Numbered from the stretch's first letter, positions 9,974-19,237 are shown. The stretch: 64,000 nt of DNA from Sporolactobacillus sp. CQH2019 (GCF_028765345.1 NZ_JARAJZ010000005.1:1-64000), one strand, 5' to 3'. Made by a program: numbers and translations. Notes: generated from the sequence alone by a model not told the origin.

Positions 9974-10615
9974 TCAAGACGGCTGCCTTTTGATCAAGGT
10001 GTACACGGAAAGGACTATTGTCCAGATATAAGGAATCGCTGACGAAAAAATCATAACGCTCAGCCCCCCTTTTTCGGGATAAAGGGTCGTGTAAAGAGAG
10101 CCGGCGGCACCGATCAGGCCGCCTGCCATTCCCAGACACCCAAGCCATGAAGGGCCGTATTTTTTTTGCCTCATAAACAGGCCGAGAAAGAAAATGCCCA
10201 GCCAGACAAGCATGATCGTTATGTAACCTAATAACAGGTTAAATATGAAAAGTGATTGAATGACGGTTTGCACGGAAAAATCAGGGTGCCCGGCGAACAC
10301 ATGCATCAAGTAGGGGAGAGCGCTCAGTTCGGCCGTCAGAAAGAGCACCCACAATGAGAGAGCAGTAATAAACAGAACGAGGGCCGCACGTGATTCTGCC
10401 CCTATAATCCTTTCAAATTCAATGAGCCCGCCGATCCAGAGAATGACAGCGACGATCATCCATGCATGATCCCATAGCCATATCGGACAGCGGGCCATTT
10501 GCTGCATGGCGGTCCGGCCGTTCCACGGATTATAAATGACCGGATGCAATACGGTTGTGATTCCGGTCAGTAAAGCACCGATCAGTAAAAAACAAGAGAC
10601 ATTTTTCGCCGACAT
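9974..10615 (-). CDS. Hypothetical multi-pass membrane protein
   Basis: I do not recognise this family. From the ATG at 10615, preceded by AGAGGGTG, it encodes 213 residues with about six hydrophobic segments, including one at the N-terminus (VSCFLLIGALLTGITTVL). Between segments are short polar loops, and the C-terminus is basic (LIKRQPS). It is monocistronic, converges with the PatB-like gene and is divergent from the MFS gene, about 175 bases separating the two start codons. A DUF4386-like relationship is possible but unproven. Confidence 0.65.
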   Translation of the reverse strand: MSAKNVSCFLLIGALLTGITTVLHPVIYNPWNGRTAMQQMARCPIWLWDHAWMIVAVILWIGGLIEFERIIGAESRAALVLFITALSLWVLFLTAELSALPYLMHVFAGHPDFSVQTVIQSLFIFNLLLGYITIMLVWLGIFFLGLFMRQKKYGPSWLGCLGMAGGLIGAAGSLYTTLYPEKGGLSVMIFSSAIPYIWTIVLSVYTLIKRQPS

Positions 10616-10788
10616 GCTGCACCCTCTTTTTTTCATTTCTATTATTCTGACCACTGATGGTATATTTTATAAGCCGAAGCACTGCCGGATACAGGACTGT
10701 TTGCTTAATAAAACGCTTTCACGGTGCTAAAATGGATAAACAGGACTCACAAATGGGAGTGCCTGATAGAAATAGAGGAGGAGCAGAT

Positions 10789-11979
10789 GTGGATTACATA
10801 GAAGCACGGACAAAGAAATACTGGATGGCGAACAGCGCTCTTTTCGCCGGCGGATTGGTCACCTTTGCCATTCTTTACAGCACTCAGCCGCTGCTTCCGA
10901 TTTTCTCCCGGAAATTCCGTGCGTCTCCGGAATATTCCAGCCTGGCATTATCGCTGACAACCGGAGTGCTGTCTTTTTCTTTATTAATCGCAGCTGTTGT
11001 CTCCGACCGCTTTGGCCGAAAAAATATGATGAGTTGTTCGCTTGTCTTATCTTCCGTTGCCGCGATTGCGACGGCATTCTGCCCCAGCTTCTTTTCGCTG
11101 CTTGTGCTTCGTGCCTTGCAGGGACTCGTTCTGGCAGGGCTGCCTTCTATTGCCATGACCTATGTCAGTGAAGAATTCCATGCGAGAAGCCTGGGTACGG
11201 CCATGGGGCTCTATGTCAGCGGAACGACGGTAGGCGGAATGTTCGGAAGGATTGTTGTCGGCATGGTCTCGGATTTCTTTTCCTGGAGGGTTGCCCTTGT
11301 CTCTCTGGGATTAATCAGTCTTCTGTGCAGTTTGTGGTTCTGGGCGGGGCTGCCGGAATCGATGCACTTTGAAAAAAAGAGCGTTTCCTTTTCAAAGATT
11401 TTTCGGCCTTTTATCAGCCATCTAAAAAGGATCCGGCTGGTTTGCCTTTTTGGAATCGGGTTTTTATTGATGGGCGGATTTGTTACGTTATTCAATTATA
11501 TTGGTTTTCTGCTGACGGCTGCGCCATTCAATCTGACTCAGGCAGAGGTCAGCTGGATTTTTGCCGTCTATGTCTGCGGCACGTTCAGTTCGACGTGGAT
11601 GGGAAAATTAGCCGATACAAAGGGAAAAGGGTTCATTTTAACAGTCAGCATGAGCATCATGATGATCGGGGTGTTATGTACGCTGGTTCCGTTATTGCCG
11701 ATTAAAGTGCTGGGTGTAGCTCTTTTTACTTTTGGTTTTTTCGGGAGCCACTCCATTGCCAGCGGCTGGGTCGGAAGCGTTGCGCTGCGTGACAGGGCAC
11801 AGGCTGCTTCCTTATATTTGTTTTTTTATTACGCGGGTTCGAGCATTCTCGGGACTTTCGGCGGGGTTGTCTGGCATTACATTCACTGGACCGGAATTGT
11901 CTCTATGATTGTGCTTTGCATCCTCCTTGCTTTCGGTCTGGAAACCTTGCTCCTGAGTTCGGAAAATCGCAGCCGATAA
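10789..11979 (+). CDS. MFS transporter, YnfM-like
   Basis: A 396-residue major facilitator with about 12 membrane segments. The conserved loop between TM2 and TM3 is present as VVSDRFGRKNMM near residue 70, and LRALQGLVLAGLPSIAMTY near residue 105 is typical of the drug:H+ antiporter (YnfM/arabinose-efflux-like) group. I place the start at the GTG at 10789, 6 bases after AGAGGAGGA; upstream in-frame ATG at 10732 has no such site. Substrate cannot be read from the sequence. Confidence 0.85.
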   Translation: MDYIEARTKKYWMANSALFAGGLVTFAILYSTQPLLPIFSRKFRASPEYSSLALSLTTGVLSFSLLIAAVVSDRFGRKNMMSCSLVLSSVAAIATAFCPSFFSLLVLRALQGLVLAGLPSIAMTYVSEEFHARSLGTAMGLYVSGTTVGGMFGRIVVGMVSDFFSWRVALVSLGLISLLCSLWFWAGLPESMHFEKKSVSFSKIFRPFISHLKRIRLVCLFGIGFLLMGGFVTLFNYIGFLLTAAPFNLTQAEVSWIFAVYVCGTFSSTWMGKLADTKGKGFILTVSMSIMMIGVLCTLVPLLPIKVLGVALFTFGFFGSHSIASGWVGSVALRDRAQAASLYLFFYYAGSSILGTFGGVVWHYIHWTGIVSMIVLCILLAFGLETLLLSSENRSR

Positions 11980-12334
11980 ATTGCCGGGCTTACCGCTGAA
12001 TTTCAGATATGATTTTGCAGCGGCTGCAAAAGAACCGGATGTCTCCCTTAGCAGCGGCGAAAAGCAAAAAAACTGAATTGGCTCACGACGGGCGCTGAAA
12101 TTAAGGAATAAAAGCAGAGAAAGTTTTGATGCGAAAATCAAGGCACAGTACAGAATATAACTCTAAATCATCGCGTATTTTTTCGTGAACGGCTGAAAAA
12201 GAAAGGGAAAACGACTATTTTTTATGTGACAGAAATCATGTTTATTTGAGATTCATTGGGAACTTTTCGATCTCCTTTTCGTACATTTATTATTCTGAGC
12301 ATTAAAACAAAAAAACAGGGAGACATGAGAACAG
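11980..12334. other. Intergenic region, no gene seen
   Basis: About 355 bases between the MFS gene and the next small membrane gene. It becomes AT-rich towards 12300 and presumably carries the promoter of the downstream pair. I found no RNA gene, repeat or convincing reading frame. Confidence 0.4.
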
Positions 12335-12784
12335 ATGATGAAAAAAATGATGGCTGCGCTTCTTGCTTTAGCGCTGATCTTTACTCCGGCAGGGAACTTT
12401 GCTTTTCACTTTGCCGACAATCCGGTCAGTGCCAAGGGCTATCACTCGGGTGTCAAATCATTCAATACAAGTAAAAGCGGGGGAACCAAGTCGCTCTTTC
12501 AAAACAAGCAGCAGGGGACAAAGCAAAATTCTGCGACAACCGCACCCGCAACGAAAAGTTTTACAGGCGGCGGATTCATGCGCGGCATGATTTTCGGCGG
12601 TTTGTCCGGTCTCCTGTTCGGAAGCCTGATCTCACATTTCGGCGGACTTGGAATGATAGCCGGCTTCTTGTTTAATGTGCTTGTGATCGTTGCCGCCATT
12701 GTTCTGATCCGCTATCTGCTTGCCGCTTTGTTCAGCCGTTCCAGGAAAAAAAGAGCCGAGAGGTCTGATCCATGGAAGAGATAA
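12335..12784 (+). CDS. Small secreted or membrane protein with C-terminal TM segments
   Basis: 149 residues. An N-terminal signal-like helix (ALLALALIFTPAG) is followed by a low-complexity Ser/Thr/Lys/Gln linker, a Gly-rich FGGLSGLLFGSLISHFGG membrane segment near residue 88, and a second helix ending in a basic tail (SRSRKKR). This looks like the N-terminal part of Tim44-like bacterial membrane proteins, but the Tim44 domain itself is absent. The stop overlaps the start of the YxcD-like gene, so the two are one unit. Function unknown. Confidence 0.7.
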   Translation: MMKKMMAALLALALIFTPAGNFAFHFADNPVSAKGYHSGVKSFNTSKSGGTKSLFQNKQQGTKQNSATTAPATKSFTGGGFMRGMIFGGLSGLLFGSLISHFGGLGMIAGFLFNVLVIVAAIVLIRYLLAALFSRSRKKRAERSDPWKR

Positions 12785-13065
12785 TCATTCCCGAGCAGGA
12801 TGTTGTGAATGCGATTTGTCTGTACCTGGCTGATAAAAAAGGAATGGCTCCTGAAAATATTCAGGTGGAACTGATGTATGACGATGATTACGGATTCTCA
12901 GCCGAGGCTTACGTACAGGGGAGAAAGCAGGTTCTCGTTGAATCAAACATGATTGAGGCGGTGCGTTTCTGGCTCGACACGGAAATGCAGAAAGATCCGT
13001 TTGCGGCGTCGCTGCGTCTGCTATTGGATGATGAGCAGGGCATCGTTGTTGCTTATCGGGAATAA
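12772..13065 (+). CDS. yxcD: YxcD-like protein (DUF2653)
   Basis: 97 residues, acidic, matching the YxcD/DUF2653 pattern: an N-terminal PEQDVVNAICLYLA helix, a central YDDDYGFSAEAY segment and a C-terminal LLLDDEQGIVVAY. Members are small Bacillus proteins of unknown function. It overlaps the preceding membrane protein by 13 bases and uses an AGAGG site inside that gene, so the products may act together; that is inference from position only. Confidence 0.8.
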   Translation: MEEIIIPEQDVVNAICLYLADKKGMAPENIQVELMYDDDYGFSAEAYVQGRKQVLVESNMIEAVRFWLDTEMQKDPFAASLRLLLDDEQGIVVAYRE

Positions 13066-13463
13066 ATGCCGGCTGTCGGTCTTTAGGGGAAAAGGAGGCA
13101 ATTCCCGGGGGCCGCTTGTTTGTACCGGCGGGGTAACGGCACTATATTTTTATGAAGGTCACTGTGTTCCGCTGAGCGGCTTGTATTTTTGCAGAAAAGG
13201 ATATTTTCCGTCCGGACGGCAATAAGCCGGATGCGGGCAGCGATGTTTTTCCGCTTCGGGGCCGCTTAAATTTCATTGCTTTTTATCGCTGGAAAAACAG
13301 TCTCAACAGGCTGTCTGATAACGAAAATCGAGAGGATCATAAAAATGCCTCTCGATTTTTGTCTGTTTTGGTCTTCATTTCAGGATACCCGTGTCTTGTC
13401 TATATATGATAAAGGGATCGAATGTCTGTTTTTGCGGGAACGGTTTTCTTGTCCATTCTCTAT
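13066..13463. other. Intergenic region between convergent genes
   Basis: About 400 bases. Apart from the bidirectional hairpin at 13324-13360 I see no gene or repeat; the short plus-strand frames here have no ribosome sites and resemble nothing. Confidence 0.4.
13324..13360. terminator. Bidirectional terminator
   Basis: AAAATCGAGAGG (13324-13335) pairs perfectly with CCTCTCGATTTT (13348-13359). A/T flanks allow termination from the yxcD-like gene on the plus strand and from the histidine kinase on the minus strand. Confidence 0.8.
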
Positions 13464-14522
13464 TTACCCGGCACACGGGAAAGTTAAAGTGAAGCAGGTG
13501 CCGTCATTTTCCTTGCTTTCGACCTGTATTTTCCCGTTGTGATTTCTGATGATCGTGTATGTAATCATCAGTCCAAGGCCGGTGCCGGATTCTTTGGTTG
13601 TGAAAAACGATTTTCCCAGCTTTCCGAGAATGTCTTTCGGAATTCCGTGCCCCCTATCTTTGATAAATACTTGCTCCTGCCGTCCCGCTCTTGAAAGGAC
13701 AACCGTCACTTTCCCGTTTTCCGAATTCGCCTCGATCGCATTCTTGATCAGATTGACAAACACTTGTTTCAACTGAGTCTTATCGCCGTTTATTTGGTGA
13801 GGTCCGCCGTTCGTCTGTACTTCCAGTTTTACATTTTTCTTGGCGGCCTGTGTTTCAAAGAGAAAAAGTGTCTCCTTGGCGATCGTCAGCAGATCCTGTG
13901 TAACAAAACGTTCGGCATTCGGTCTGGTAAAGTATAAGAGTTCATTGGCAATCCGCTCGATCTGTTCCACTTCACCCATAATGATATTTACGTATTCTTT
14001 ATTGAGGACAGGTTCTTTTTGAAGCAGCTGCAGAAATCCCTTGATAGAGGTCAGAGGATTTCTGACTTCATGAAGAATGCCGGCAGAAAGTTTACCGATC
14101 ACCGAAAGCTTTTCAGACTGCATCATGCTTCTTTCTGCGGCTTTCCGGCTGCTGATATCACGGAGCGTCAGCTGAACCAGCGGTGTTTGCAAATCGTCAT
14201 AAAGGGTGCTGACGGCGATCTCCACCGGTTTCGGATTGCCGTTTTCCGGAATAATCGACATGCTGGTTATTGGATGATCCGGATCTTTGTACATATTTTG
14301 GCGGATGTTCTCATGCAGAAGTGTCAGATCTTCAGGACGTATGAAAAGAGCAATGGACAGTCCATCAAGAGATGCCTGAACATCGTTCGAAAATAGTTCG
14401 TTGGCCGCCTGATTGGCAAAAATTATTTTATCTTCCTGAAGAATGACGACGGCGTCCAGAATATTTTCCAAAATTTGTTCAAAATCAAGCTGTGAGACTA
14501 CTGATTTACCATTACCATCCAT
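13464..14522 (-). CDS. PAS-domain sensor histidine kinase (sporulation-kinase-like)
   Basis: A soluble 352-residue kinase. Residues about 12-130 form a PAS domain (ILENILDAVVILQEDKIIF). A HisKA dimerisation helix follows, with the phosphorylated His in SAGILHEVRNPLTSIKGFL near residue 147, then a HATPase domain with NLIKNAIEA, DRGHGIP and TGLGLMIT. No membrane segment is present. The GILHEVRNPLTSIKGFLQLL signature is typical of KinA-E and NtrB-like kinases, so an input to the Spo0A phosphorelay is plausible but not shown. Start at 14522 follows GGGAGG. It is an orphan with no adjacent response regulator. Confidence 0.87.
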   Translation of the reverse strand: MDGNGKSVVSQLDFEQILENILDAVVILQEDKIIFANQAANELFSNDVQASLDGLSIALFIRPEDLTLLHENIRQNMYKDPDHPITSMSIIPENGNPKPVEIAVSTLYDDLQTPLVQLTLRDISSRKAAERSMMQSEKLSVIGKLSAGILHEVRNPLTSIKGFLQLLQKEPVLNKEYVNIIMGEVEQIERIANELLYFTRPNAERFVTQDLLTIAKETLFLFETQAAKKNVKLEVQTNGGPHQINGDKTQLKQVFVNLIKNAIEANSENGKVTVVLSRAGRQEQVFIKDRGHGIPKDILGKLGKSFFTTKESGTGLGLMITYTIIRNHNGKIQVESKENDGTCFTLTFPCAG

Positions 14523-14572
14523 TTCCTTGCCTCCCAAGAAAATCATAGGTTTAATTACATAGTTTGTAAACA

Positions 14573-14943
14573 AATATGGTTAATTTGGTAATAATTTATG
14601 CGAAATTCATTTTCTTATGTCAGTAATTGATTGAAAGGCAAAGTTTTTGATTCATGAAAGTACAAATTTTTGCATTTTGTCATTGTTTTTTTATTTTTTT
14701 ATATGGATAAAAATCGGCTGCCGTTTATCGGGTTGTTATATTATAATAATAAAAGTTAACTTTTTTCTACAATGGTTAACAAAAAAATACATCGAAGCAC
14801 CGGCGGATTCATTTTCCGGATAAAGCATACGCCGGGCGGATAAAGAGATGCAGCGATTATCGGCCGCCGGCGTCGGGAAGAAACAAAGGATTCGGGAATT
14901 AAAGATGTTGCATGGAAAGGCGAGCCGGAAGGCTCAAACAGTT
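14573..14943. other. AT-rich intergenic region
   Basis: Very AT-rich. It contains an inverted GTTAAC pair (14755 and 14774 region) separated by about 14 bases with a T run, which could be an operator. I see no gene. It separates the divergently transcribed kinase and amidase genes and should hold both promoters. Confidence 0.4.
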
Positions 14944-14990
14944 GAGAGGGGGAAAAGAAGACGGAAATTTATCAGTTAACGGCCGAAGAA

Positions 14991-16385
14991 TTGCTTCACC
15001 ATTATCGGGCAAAAATGTTCTCACCTGTCGAAGCCGTAGAATCTCTGTTCCGCCGCATAAACCGGCTGAATCCCGAGCTGAACGCTTTTGTGACATTGAA
15101 CCGGGAGGCTGCTCTTGAACAGGCGGAAGTATCGGAACGGAATTTTGCAAGGGGAACCGCCAGGCCGCTCGAAGGTGTTCCGGTCGCAATAAAGGACCTG
15201 ACGCATACGAAGGGACTACGTACAACCTTTGGCTGCCTGGTTTATAAAGATTATATCCCGTCACGTGACGCCGCCGTTGTCAAACGTTTAAAAAAGGCGG
15301 GCGCCGTCATCATGGGAAAGACCAATACACCTGAATTCGGCCATAAGGGAACGACCGACAATCGCCTCTTCGGTCCTTCAAAAAATCCATGGAAAGTATC
15401 AAATGGCACAGGCGGCTCAAGCGGCGGTTCGGCGGCGGCAGTTGCAGCCGGATTCTGTCCGCTGGCCGAGGGAAGCGACGGAGGAGGATCGATCCGCATC
15501 CCTTCCAGTCTGTGCGGCGTATTCGGATTTAAGCCGAGTTTCGGACGTGTGCCGTCCGACGATCATCCGGACGATGCATTCGCCCATTCCGTTCCGTTCG
15601 TCAGCCACGGCCCGATTGCCCGGACGGTTTCCGATGCGGCGTTGATGTTTGATGTCATTCAGGGGGCCTCGGATAACGATCCTTATTCTCTCGATCCTTT
15701 ATATCTGTCCGCAAGACAGATGCTGAATCGGCACAAAACAGACTATCGGGTCGGCTATACCCTTGATTTCGGTATCTACGAGGTGGATGCCGAAATCCGC
15801 GATATCTTTATGGGGGTACTGGAGAAGCTGCGCCGGCATGGCGCAATCGTAGTGCCGGCAGATGTCCGGATGGGCAAAGATTTACAGCAATACGTTCATT
15901 TTTTTAACAGATTGTGGATGATCGGACTTGCAGCCGGAACAAAGGAATTGATGGCCGAACATCGTGAAGAATTATCCGGCACGCTGATATCGATGATTCA
16001 CCGCGGCGAAGGAGCAAGCGCGGATGAATATATTGAGATGAACCGGTACCGGTCCTATGTCTGGCAGATGTTTCAGGGCCTGTTTCAAAAGTTTGACGTA
16101 CTCATTTCGCCGACACTTGCTGCGGCCGACTATGCCTACGATCGGGAAGGGCCTGAAACAGTAAACGGCCATAGGATCGATCCGGAATCTGATTGGATGA
16201 TGACCAGCCCGATCAATCTTACAGGGCAGCCGGCCTGTTCGTTGCCGGCCGGTTTTACCGCTTCGGGGATCCCCGTCGGTATACAGTGCATAGCCCGCAA
16301 ACTGAATGATATCGGTCTGATGCAGTTTGCAGAGTGGGCACAGAGCGTGCTCAAAACGAACACTTTGAGTTCGCTTAATTATTGA
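14991..16385 (+). CDS. Amidase (amidase-signature family)
   Basis: An amidase-signature hydrolase of about 464-474 residues. The Ser-Ser-Lys triad region is visible: VAIKDLTHTKG near residue 66 (catalytic Lys) and GGSSGGSAAAVAAG near residue 140, with the acyl Ser in GSDGGGSIRIPSS near residue 160. The substrate amide is unknown. The start is uncertain: TTG at 14991 has no ribosome site, and homology extends upstream (TEIYQLTAEE). A GAGAGGGGG site points to an ACG codon at 14961 where most relatives would have ATG; an in-frame stop at 14943 limits extension. It is not part of the GatCAB complex, since gatC and gatB are absent. Confidence 0.82.
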   Translation: MLHHYRAKMFSPVEAVESLFRRINRLNPELNAFVTLNREAALEQAEVSERNFARGTARPLEGVPVAIKDLTHTKGLRTTFGCLVYKDYIPSRDAAVVKRLKKAGAVIMGKTNTPEFGHKGTTDNRLFGPSKNPWKVSNGTGGSSGGSAAAVAAGFCPLAEGSDGGGSIRIPSSLCGVFGFKPSFGRVPSDDHPDDAFAHSVPFVSHGPIARTVSDAALMFDVIQGASDNDPYSLDPLYLSARQMLNRHKTDYRVGYTLDFGIYEVDAEIRDIFMGVLEKLRRHGAIVVPADVRMGKDLQQYVHFFNRLWMIGLAAGTKELMAEHREELSGTLISMIHRGEGASADEYIEMNRYRSYVWQMFQGLFQKFDVLISPTLAAADYAYDREGPETVNGHRIDPESDWMMTSPINLTGQPACSLPAGFTASGIPVGIQCIARKLNDIGLMQFAEWAQSVLKTNTLSSLNY

Positions 16386-16423
16386 AAATTGATTCATTAA
16401 TTGAAAAATACAAAATGATAGCC

Positions 16424-16452
16424 TTTACATTTTTTAAGAAAGGGGTTACAAT
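16424..16452 (+). promoter_or_regulatory. Vegetative promoter of a candidate non-coding RNA
   Basis: TTTACA (16424-16429), a 17-base spacer and TACAAT (16447-16452). It faces a 210-base region without a usable reading frame that ends in a terminator. Confidence 0.65.
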
Positions 16453-16458
16453 GTAAAC

Positions 16459-16668
16459 GTTGCAGGTTTAATTTTATGCCCATCACAATACTTTGCACCT
16501 AGCATGTTACCCAGCTTTTATGGTTCCCGTTCCGTAAAGCCGGATTGCCCACTCCGGCTGAAAAAGCCTCATCCGGTGACTGAATGTGCTGCCTGAGGCT
16601 TGCGGATTGGAGATTAAATTCTTCCGGTTACCATGATGTGTCTCCTGGATTCAGGAGACTTTTTCTTT
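16459..16668 (+). ncRNA. Candidate structured non-coding RNA, about 210 nt, family unknown
   Basis: Between a good promoter and an intrinsic terminator (arms GTCTCCTG 16640-16647 and CAGGAGAC 16652-16659, then TTTTTC) lies a region without a reading frame longer than a few codons. Several stems are visible: AGCCGG/CCGGCT, GCCTCA/TGAGGC and GCTTTTA/TAAAGC in the middle, and a possible long-range pairing of TTTAAT near the 5' end with ATTAAA near the 3' end. The next plus-strand gene is over 1 kb away, so it is more likely a trans-acting RNA (6S-like or other) than a riboswitch. I cannot name its family. Confidence 0.5.
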
Positions 16669-16728
16669 GATAAGAATAAGTGAAATAACTTTATATCGGA
16701 TGACGGACAGCAAGATCTGTCTTAGATA

Positions 16729-16760
16729 CAAAAAGACACCTCCGCAAAAGCAGAAGTGTC
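16729..16760 (-). terminator. gpmA terminator
   Basis: Minus-strand hairpin of GACACTTCTGC with GCGGAGGTGTC (two mismatches), TTTT loop and a following TTTTT run. Confidence 0.8.
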
Positions 16761-16780
16761 CGGCAATGTGCCGTGCACGT

Positions 16781-17524
16781 TTATTTCGTTTCGGCAGAAG
16801 GCAGTACGTCCTTGTCGAGAGGTCCGTTTTCACCCAGATAGTAACGGTTGAGCGGCTTAAGATTATCATCCAGTTCATAAATAAGCGGCGTGCCGGTCGG
16901 GATATTGAGTCCGACAATTGTTTCGGCTGAAACATTATCGAGATGTTTCACGAGAGCACGAATTGAGTTGCCGTGAGCCACGATGACGACCTTTTTGCCG
17001 GCTTTCAGCTGAGGAACAATTTCCTGATTCCAGTAAACCAGAGCGCGGTCGACCGTGTCCAGCAGGTCTTCCGTGAGCGGCTGTGCGGCTTCCGACAGGC
17101 CGGCATATCTCGGATCATGCAACTGTGCAATATAGCGCTCGTCGTCTTTAGTAAGAGCAGGCGGACGGACATCAGCGGAACGCCTCCAGATATGCACCTG
17201 TTCCGCTCCGTATTTTTCGGCGGTTTTCGCCTTGTTCAGGCCCTGCAGGGCGCCGTAATGACGTTCGTTTAACCGCCATGTATGCTTAACCGGAATCCAA
17301 GTCAGATTCAGTTCATGAAGAACATTCCAAAGCGTATGATTGGCTCTTGTCAGCACCGACGTGTAGGCAAGATCAAATGTATAGCCGTTCTTTTTCAGAA
17401 TCTGACCGGCTTCCGTTGCTTCCTGTTCTCCTTTTTCCGTCAGATCTACATCCGTCCATCCCGTAAATCTGTTTTCGAGATTCCATTCACTTTGTCCGTG
17501 ACGGATCAGTACAAGCTTGATCAT
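16781..17524 (-). CDS. gpmA: 2,3-bisphosphoglycerate-dependent phosphoglycerate mutase
   Basis: Interconverts 3- and 2-phosphoglycerate in glycolysis. The phosphohistidine motif [12 protein letters not shown] opens the protein; [12 protein letters not shown] near residue 88 and [17 protein letters not shown] near residue 180 complete the active site. I use the ATG at 17524, giving 247 residues, the usual dPGM length, with GAGAGGAG upstream; an in-frame extension of 12 codons is not needed. It is monocistronic with its own terminator. Confidence 0.93.
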   Translation of the reverse strand: MIKLVLIRHGQSEWNLENRFTGWTDVDLTEKGEQEATEAGQILKKNGYTFDLAYTSVLTRANHTLWNVLHELNLTWIPVKHTWRLNERHYGALQGLNKAKTAEKYGAEQVHIWRRSADVRPPALTKDDERYIAQLHDPRYAGLSEAAQPLTEDLLDTVDRALVYWNQEIVPQLKAGKKVVIVAHGNSIRALVKHLDNVSAETIVGLNIPTGTPLIYELDDNLKPLNRYYLGENGPLDKDVLPSAETK

Positions 17525-17560
17525 CGAGTGTGTCACTCCTCTCATTTTGAAAAACACCAT

Positions 17561-17804
17561 GAAATTTTCGGCGCCGCATCCAATACGGAAATGACGGGCG
17601 AAGCTGGGGTTTTAAGCCACTCCAATCCGCTCCATCTTTTCGTGCATTTTTATACACATTTAAAGTATCGGCGACACCGGACTTTTTTACTCCGATCACT
17701 TGCGTCAAGCGGCATAATGACGAATGCGTGATCCCCAACATCATTTAATTATAGCATGCTTTTTTTAATTTAACATTTTCATCTATTAAAACAATGTGAA
17801 TGTC
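17561..17804. other. Intergenic region between gpmA and the threonine/serine exporter pair
   Basis: No gene seen. The region between divergent transcripts becomes AT-rich near 17760 and should contain the gpmA promoter on the minus strand. Confidence 0.35.
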
Positions 17805-17834
17805 TTGTTATTCCTGCGGCTGTCATATTATAAT
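17805..17834 (+). promoter_or_regulatory. Probable promoter of the exporter pair
   Basis: TTGTTA (17805-17810), an 18-base spacer and TATAAT (17829-17834). A GGCAGC...GCTGCC hairpin lies in the leader about 20-50 bases downstream. Confidence 0.55.
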
Positions 17835-17944
17835 GATCATGCTTAAAAAGGCAGCCGAAAGGGCGAAAAACATCCGCTGCCTGATTTCGTGACAGATCCG
17901 TTTCTCTGTACTTTTATTCTGTAAAAAGAGAGAAGTCTTTAAAA

Positions 17945-18730
17945 ATGAATGGTTTCCACGAATCGTTCAGCAGGGACGGAAACAAGATGGGTCCTGCTCA
18001 TGAAGTAGCGGCAATCTGTATGCTTGCCGGCAAGATATTGCTGCAAAACGGAGCCGAGACTTTTCGCGTCGAAGACACGATGAACCGAATCGCCAGAAGT
18101 TTTTCCGTAAATGAAGCACAAAGCTTTGTCACGCCGACAGGCATTATCTTTTCGATTGAGGACAGGGACGTGACAAAGCTTGTCCGCATTACCCGGCGCG
18201 GCACCAATCTTCGAAAAGTGACTCAGGTGAACAGTCTTTCACGGCTGATTGCCGAAGGAGCACTCAGTCCTGCCGAGGCTTATCAAAAATTAAAGGAAAT
18301 CGAACAGTCCGGACATGTCTATTCGAATGGGTTGCAGATTATGGCTGCCGCTGCGGCAAGCGGCTGTTTTTTACTGATGTTTCTCGGTAAATGGGGAGAC
18401 GTGCTGCCGGCATTTATCGCCGGCGGCGTTGGTCAGGCCGGGACTATTTACTTTCATCGTTTAACTAAAGTCAAATTTTTTTCTGAATTTATGTCCTCTA
18501 TTTTAATCGGATTAATCGCCGTACTCAGTGTAAAGACCGGCGTCGGTTCTGAATTGAATAAAATCATTATCGGTGCCGTCATGCCGCTGGTTCCAGGGGT
18601 TGCTATTACCAATGCGGTTCGCGATATGATGGCCGGAGATCTTGTCTCCGGCCTGTCGAAAAGTGCGGAAGCAGGGCTGACTGCTTTTGCCGTCGGCATC
18701 GGAATAGCGCTCGCTCTATCTCTTGATTGA
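17945..18730 (+). CDS. Threonine/serine exporter, ThrE N-terminal domain (YjjP-like)
   Basis: 261 residues. The N-terminal half is the soluble DUF1212 part of ThrE (MLAGKILLQNGAETFRVEDTMNRIA near residue 25), followed by about five membrane segments from residue 135 on, with MPLVPGVAITNAVRDMMAGD near residue 215. In Corynebacterium ThrE is one protein; here, as in E. coli YjjP/YjjB, it is split from the following gene. The pair probably exports small amino acids or dicarboxylates. The ribosome site of the ATG is weak (AGAGA), and a start at 17987 is possible. Confidence 0.85.
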   Translation: MNGFHESFSRDGNKMGPAHEVAAICMLAGKILLQNGAETFRVEDTMNRIARSFSVNEAQSFVTPTGIIFSIEDRDVTKLVRITRRGTNLRKVTQVNSLSRLIAEGALSPAEAYQKLKEIEQSGHVYSNGLQIMAAAAASGCFLLMFLGKWGDVLPAFIAGGVGQAGTIYFHRLTKVKFFSEFMSSILIGLIAVLSVKTGVGSELNKIIIGAVMPLVPGVAITNAVRDMMAGDLVSGLSKSAEAGLTAFAVGIGIALALSLD

Positions 18731-18742
18731 GGGTGGATCACA

Positions 18743-19222
18743 GTGAACCTTATTTCAATACTTATCGTGCAGTCCGTTACCAGTTTCCTGGCGACTGCAG
18801 CATTCGGCATTATTTATAACATATCGTGGAAACCGCTGATTCACGGCGGATTAATCGGAATGGCCGGCTGGCTGATTTATTTTTTCCTGTATAAATGGAG
18901 CGGCAATGCTTTTGCGGCAACGTTCGCGGCTTCTTTCGCTATCGCCCTGCTCAGTCAGATTTTTGCCAGAAGATATAAGAACCCTGTGATCGTTTACAGC
19001 GTTTCGGGAATCATCCCCCTTGTCCCCGGCGGACTTACCTATACGGTCATGAGTCAGGCTGTGGTGGATCAGTACAGTCTGGCTCTCCATCTGGCGGAAA
19101 AGACCTTTGTTCTTTCCGGCGCGATAGCCATGGGGCTGATTTTTGCCGAGGTGCTCTATCAGATTTTTAAGAAGGGCATCTCACCGGCCATGAACCGTCT
19201 GCCAAGGAATTTTCCGCATTGA
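18743..19222 (+). CDS. Threonine/serine exporter, YjjB-like (DUF3815) subunit
   Basis: 159 residues with four to five membrane helices. IIPLVPGGLTYTVMSQAV near residue 92 matches the PLVPG motif of the partner protein and of ThrE's C-terminal domain. It starts 12 bases after the ThrE-N gene and is surely cotranscribed. The start is a GTG at 18743 after GAGGGTGGATC. The last codons belong to a 37-base segment duplicated at 20591-20627. Confidence 0.85.
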   Translation: MNLISILIVQSVTSFLATAAFGIIYNISWKPLIHGGLIGMAGWLIYFFLYKWSGNAFAATFAASFAIALLSQIFARRYKNPVIVYSVSGIIPLVPGGLTYTVMSQAVVDQYSLALHLAEKTFVLSGAIAMGLIFAEVLYQIFKKGISPAMNRLPRNFPH

Positions 19223-19237
19223 AAAAATAAATTTCTT
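19201..19237. repeat. 37-base direct repeat, copy 1
   Basis: Covers the end and stop codon of the YjjB-like gene plus 15 downstream bases. It matches 20591-20627 at 34 of 37 positions in the same orientation. Confidence 0.7.

Noticed and set aside
16451-16668. Riboswitch for a downstream gene
   Set aside because: The next gene on this strand is more than 1 kb away and the terminator closes the unit.
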